Assembly (NCBI GenBank): GCA_009763385.1
Contig: CM019831.1
Coordinates: 16,704,080 to 16,768,079 of the forward strand
Direction: 5' to 3'
Source of the DNA: Coix lacryma-jobi var. lacryma-jobi
Lineage: Eukaryota > Streptophyta > Magnoliopsida > Poales > Poaceae
Length of the DNA stretch: 64,000 bases
Position numbers and translations under genes: made by a program. The notes beneath the pieces are model-generated. The model was not told where the DNA came from. It did not search any database and saw only the letters and a program-made list of their open reading frames with translations. Of the stretch, positions 63,777 to 64,000 are shown one piece after another (the first letter of the stretch is position 1; every line of letters begins with the position of its first letter).

Positions 63777-64000
63777 GCATCCTGCTCGTGAACGTAACAC
63801 GCGGGCCTTTCAACACGTGCCCAGTGATGGTCCACCGAGCTCGGATGGGGCCGCACATGATGGCGCAAGGGGTGCCAGGGGCACCTGACGACGATGGTTG
63901 CGACACTGGAGTAATCCGACGAGGGATGTCAGTCTAGCGTGTAGGCCAACTACAATGACAACGCTGCTGCAGCTCCTGCACGCTGCCTCCCCGCTTCTGA
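63777..64000 (+). pseudogene. LINE ORF1, third fragment to the window end
   Basis: GC-rich sequence continuing the LINE after the solo LTR. The exact frame is uncertain (a TAG appears near 63,937 in one frame). Runs off the right edge. Confidence 0.55.

Larger units (their letters stand above)
51480..64000 (+). mobile_element. LINE, ORF1 region, twice interrupted by LTR elements; continues past the window
   Basis: GC-rich ORF1 sequence 51,480-52,615, then 61,701-61,817 and 63,777-64,000. The pieces join cleanly after removing one copy of each target duplication. The 5' boundary is approximate. No ORF2 appears in the window; it may lie further right. Confidence 0.7.

Overview
The window is plant nuclear DNA, most likely from a panicoid grass (inference). 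The signs are class II diterpene synthase and jacalin-lectin exons with GT-AG introns, Stowaway and Tourist MITEs, grass-type CACTA ends (repeated 'tttgccgagtgcc' and 'tttagtcccggttg'), a Tat-type Ty3/gypsy element with an antisense gene, and a SIRE-like Ty1/copia element. No bacterial-type operons, CRISPR arrays or rRNA genes were seen. Most of the sequence is transposable elements nested in two host genes or in each other.

Region 1 (1-39,554, plus strand) is one copalyl diphosphate synthase-like (CPS) gene whose 5' exons lie left of the window. I place ten exons: 614-828, 1297-1417, 1810-1922, 15614-15849, 15949-16064, 18339-18437, 18566 to about 18,850, 18952-19069, 19202-19411 and 39336-39554 (stop). 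The intron after the DIDD catalytic exon holds a complete 13.4 kb copia element (1975-15422, TSD CTACT). The last intron holds a LINE (about 20,338-38,668), itself split by a complete 14.4 kb Tat-type gypsy element (23152-37505, TSD GGTTC). The gypsy carries a multi-exon antisense gene (34,667-31,387).

Region 2 (39,555-43,730) is intergenic: a Tourist-like MITE, CACTA remnants, and a 766 bp hAT element with a perfect 8 bp TSD (GGCGGATC).

Region 3 (43,729 to about 48,200, minus strand) is a two-domain jacalin-related lectin gene. Its introns contain a complete CACTA MITE (TSD AGT), a Stowaway, and a half CACTA element joined to a foldback with arms of about 380 bp. Its probable TATA box lies about 35 bp from the first of three Stowaway-type MITEs placed almost end to end (48,239-49,319).

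Region 4 (49,320-51,092) is a run of hAT-like and Stowaway MITEs and short tandem duplications.

Region 5 (about 51,480-64,000) is a second LINE ORF1 (zinc-knuckle protein). Its knuckle is cut by a 9.1 kb LTR element with no recognisable coding region (52616-61695, TSD AGTAG), which itself carries an 853 bp MULE-type foldback (58145-58997, TSD AATAAATAA). The LINE is cut again 117 bp further on by a solo LTR of a related family (61818-63771, TSD CTGCG).

All calls come from reading motifs, repeats and splice signals by eye. No database search was run, so family names rest on motif recognition.
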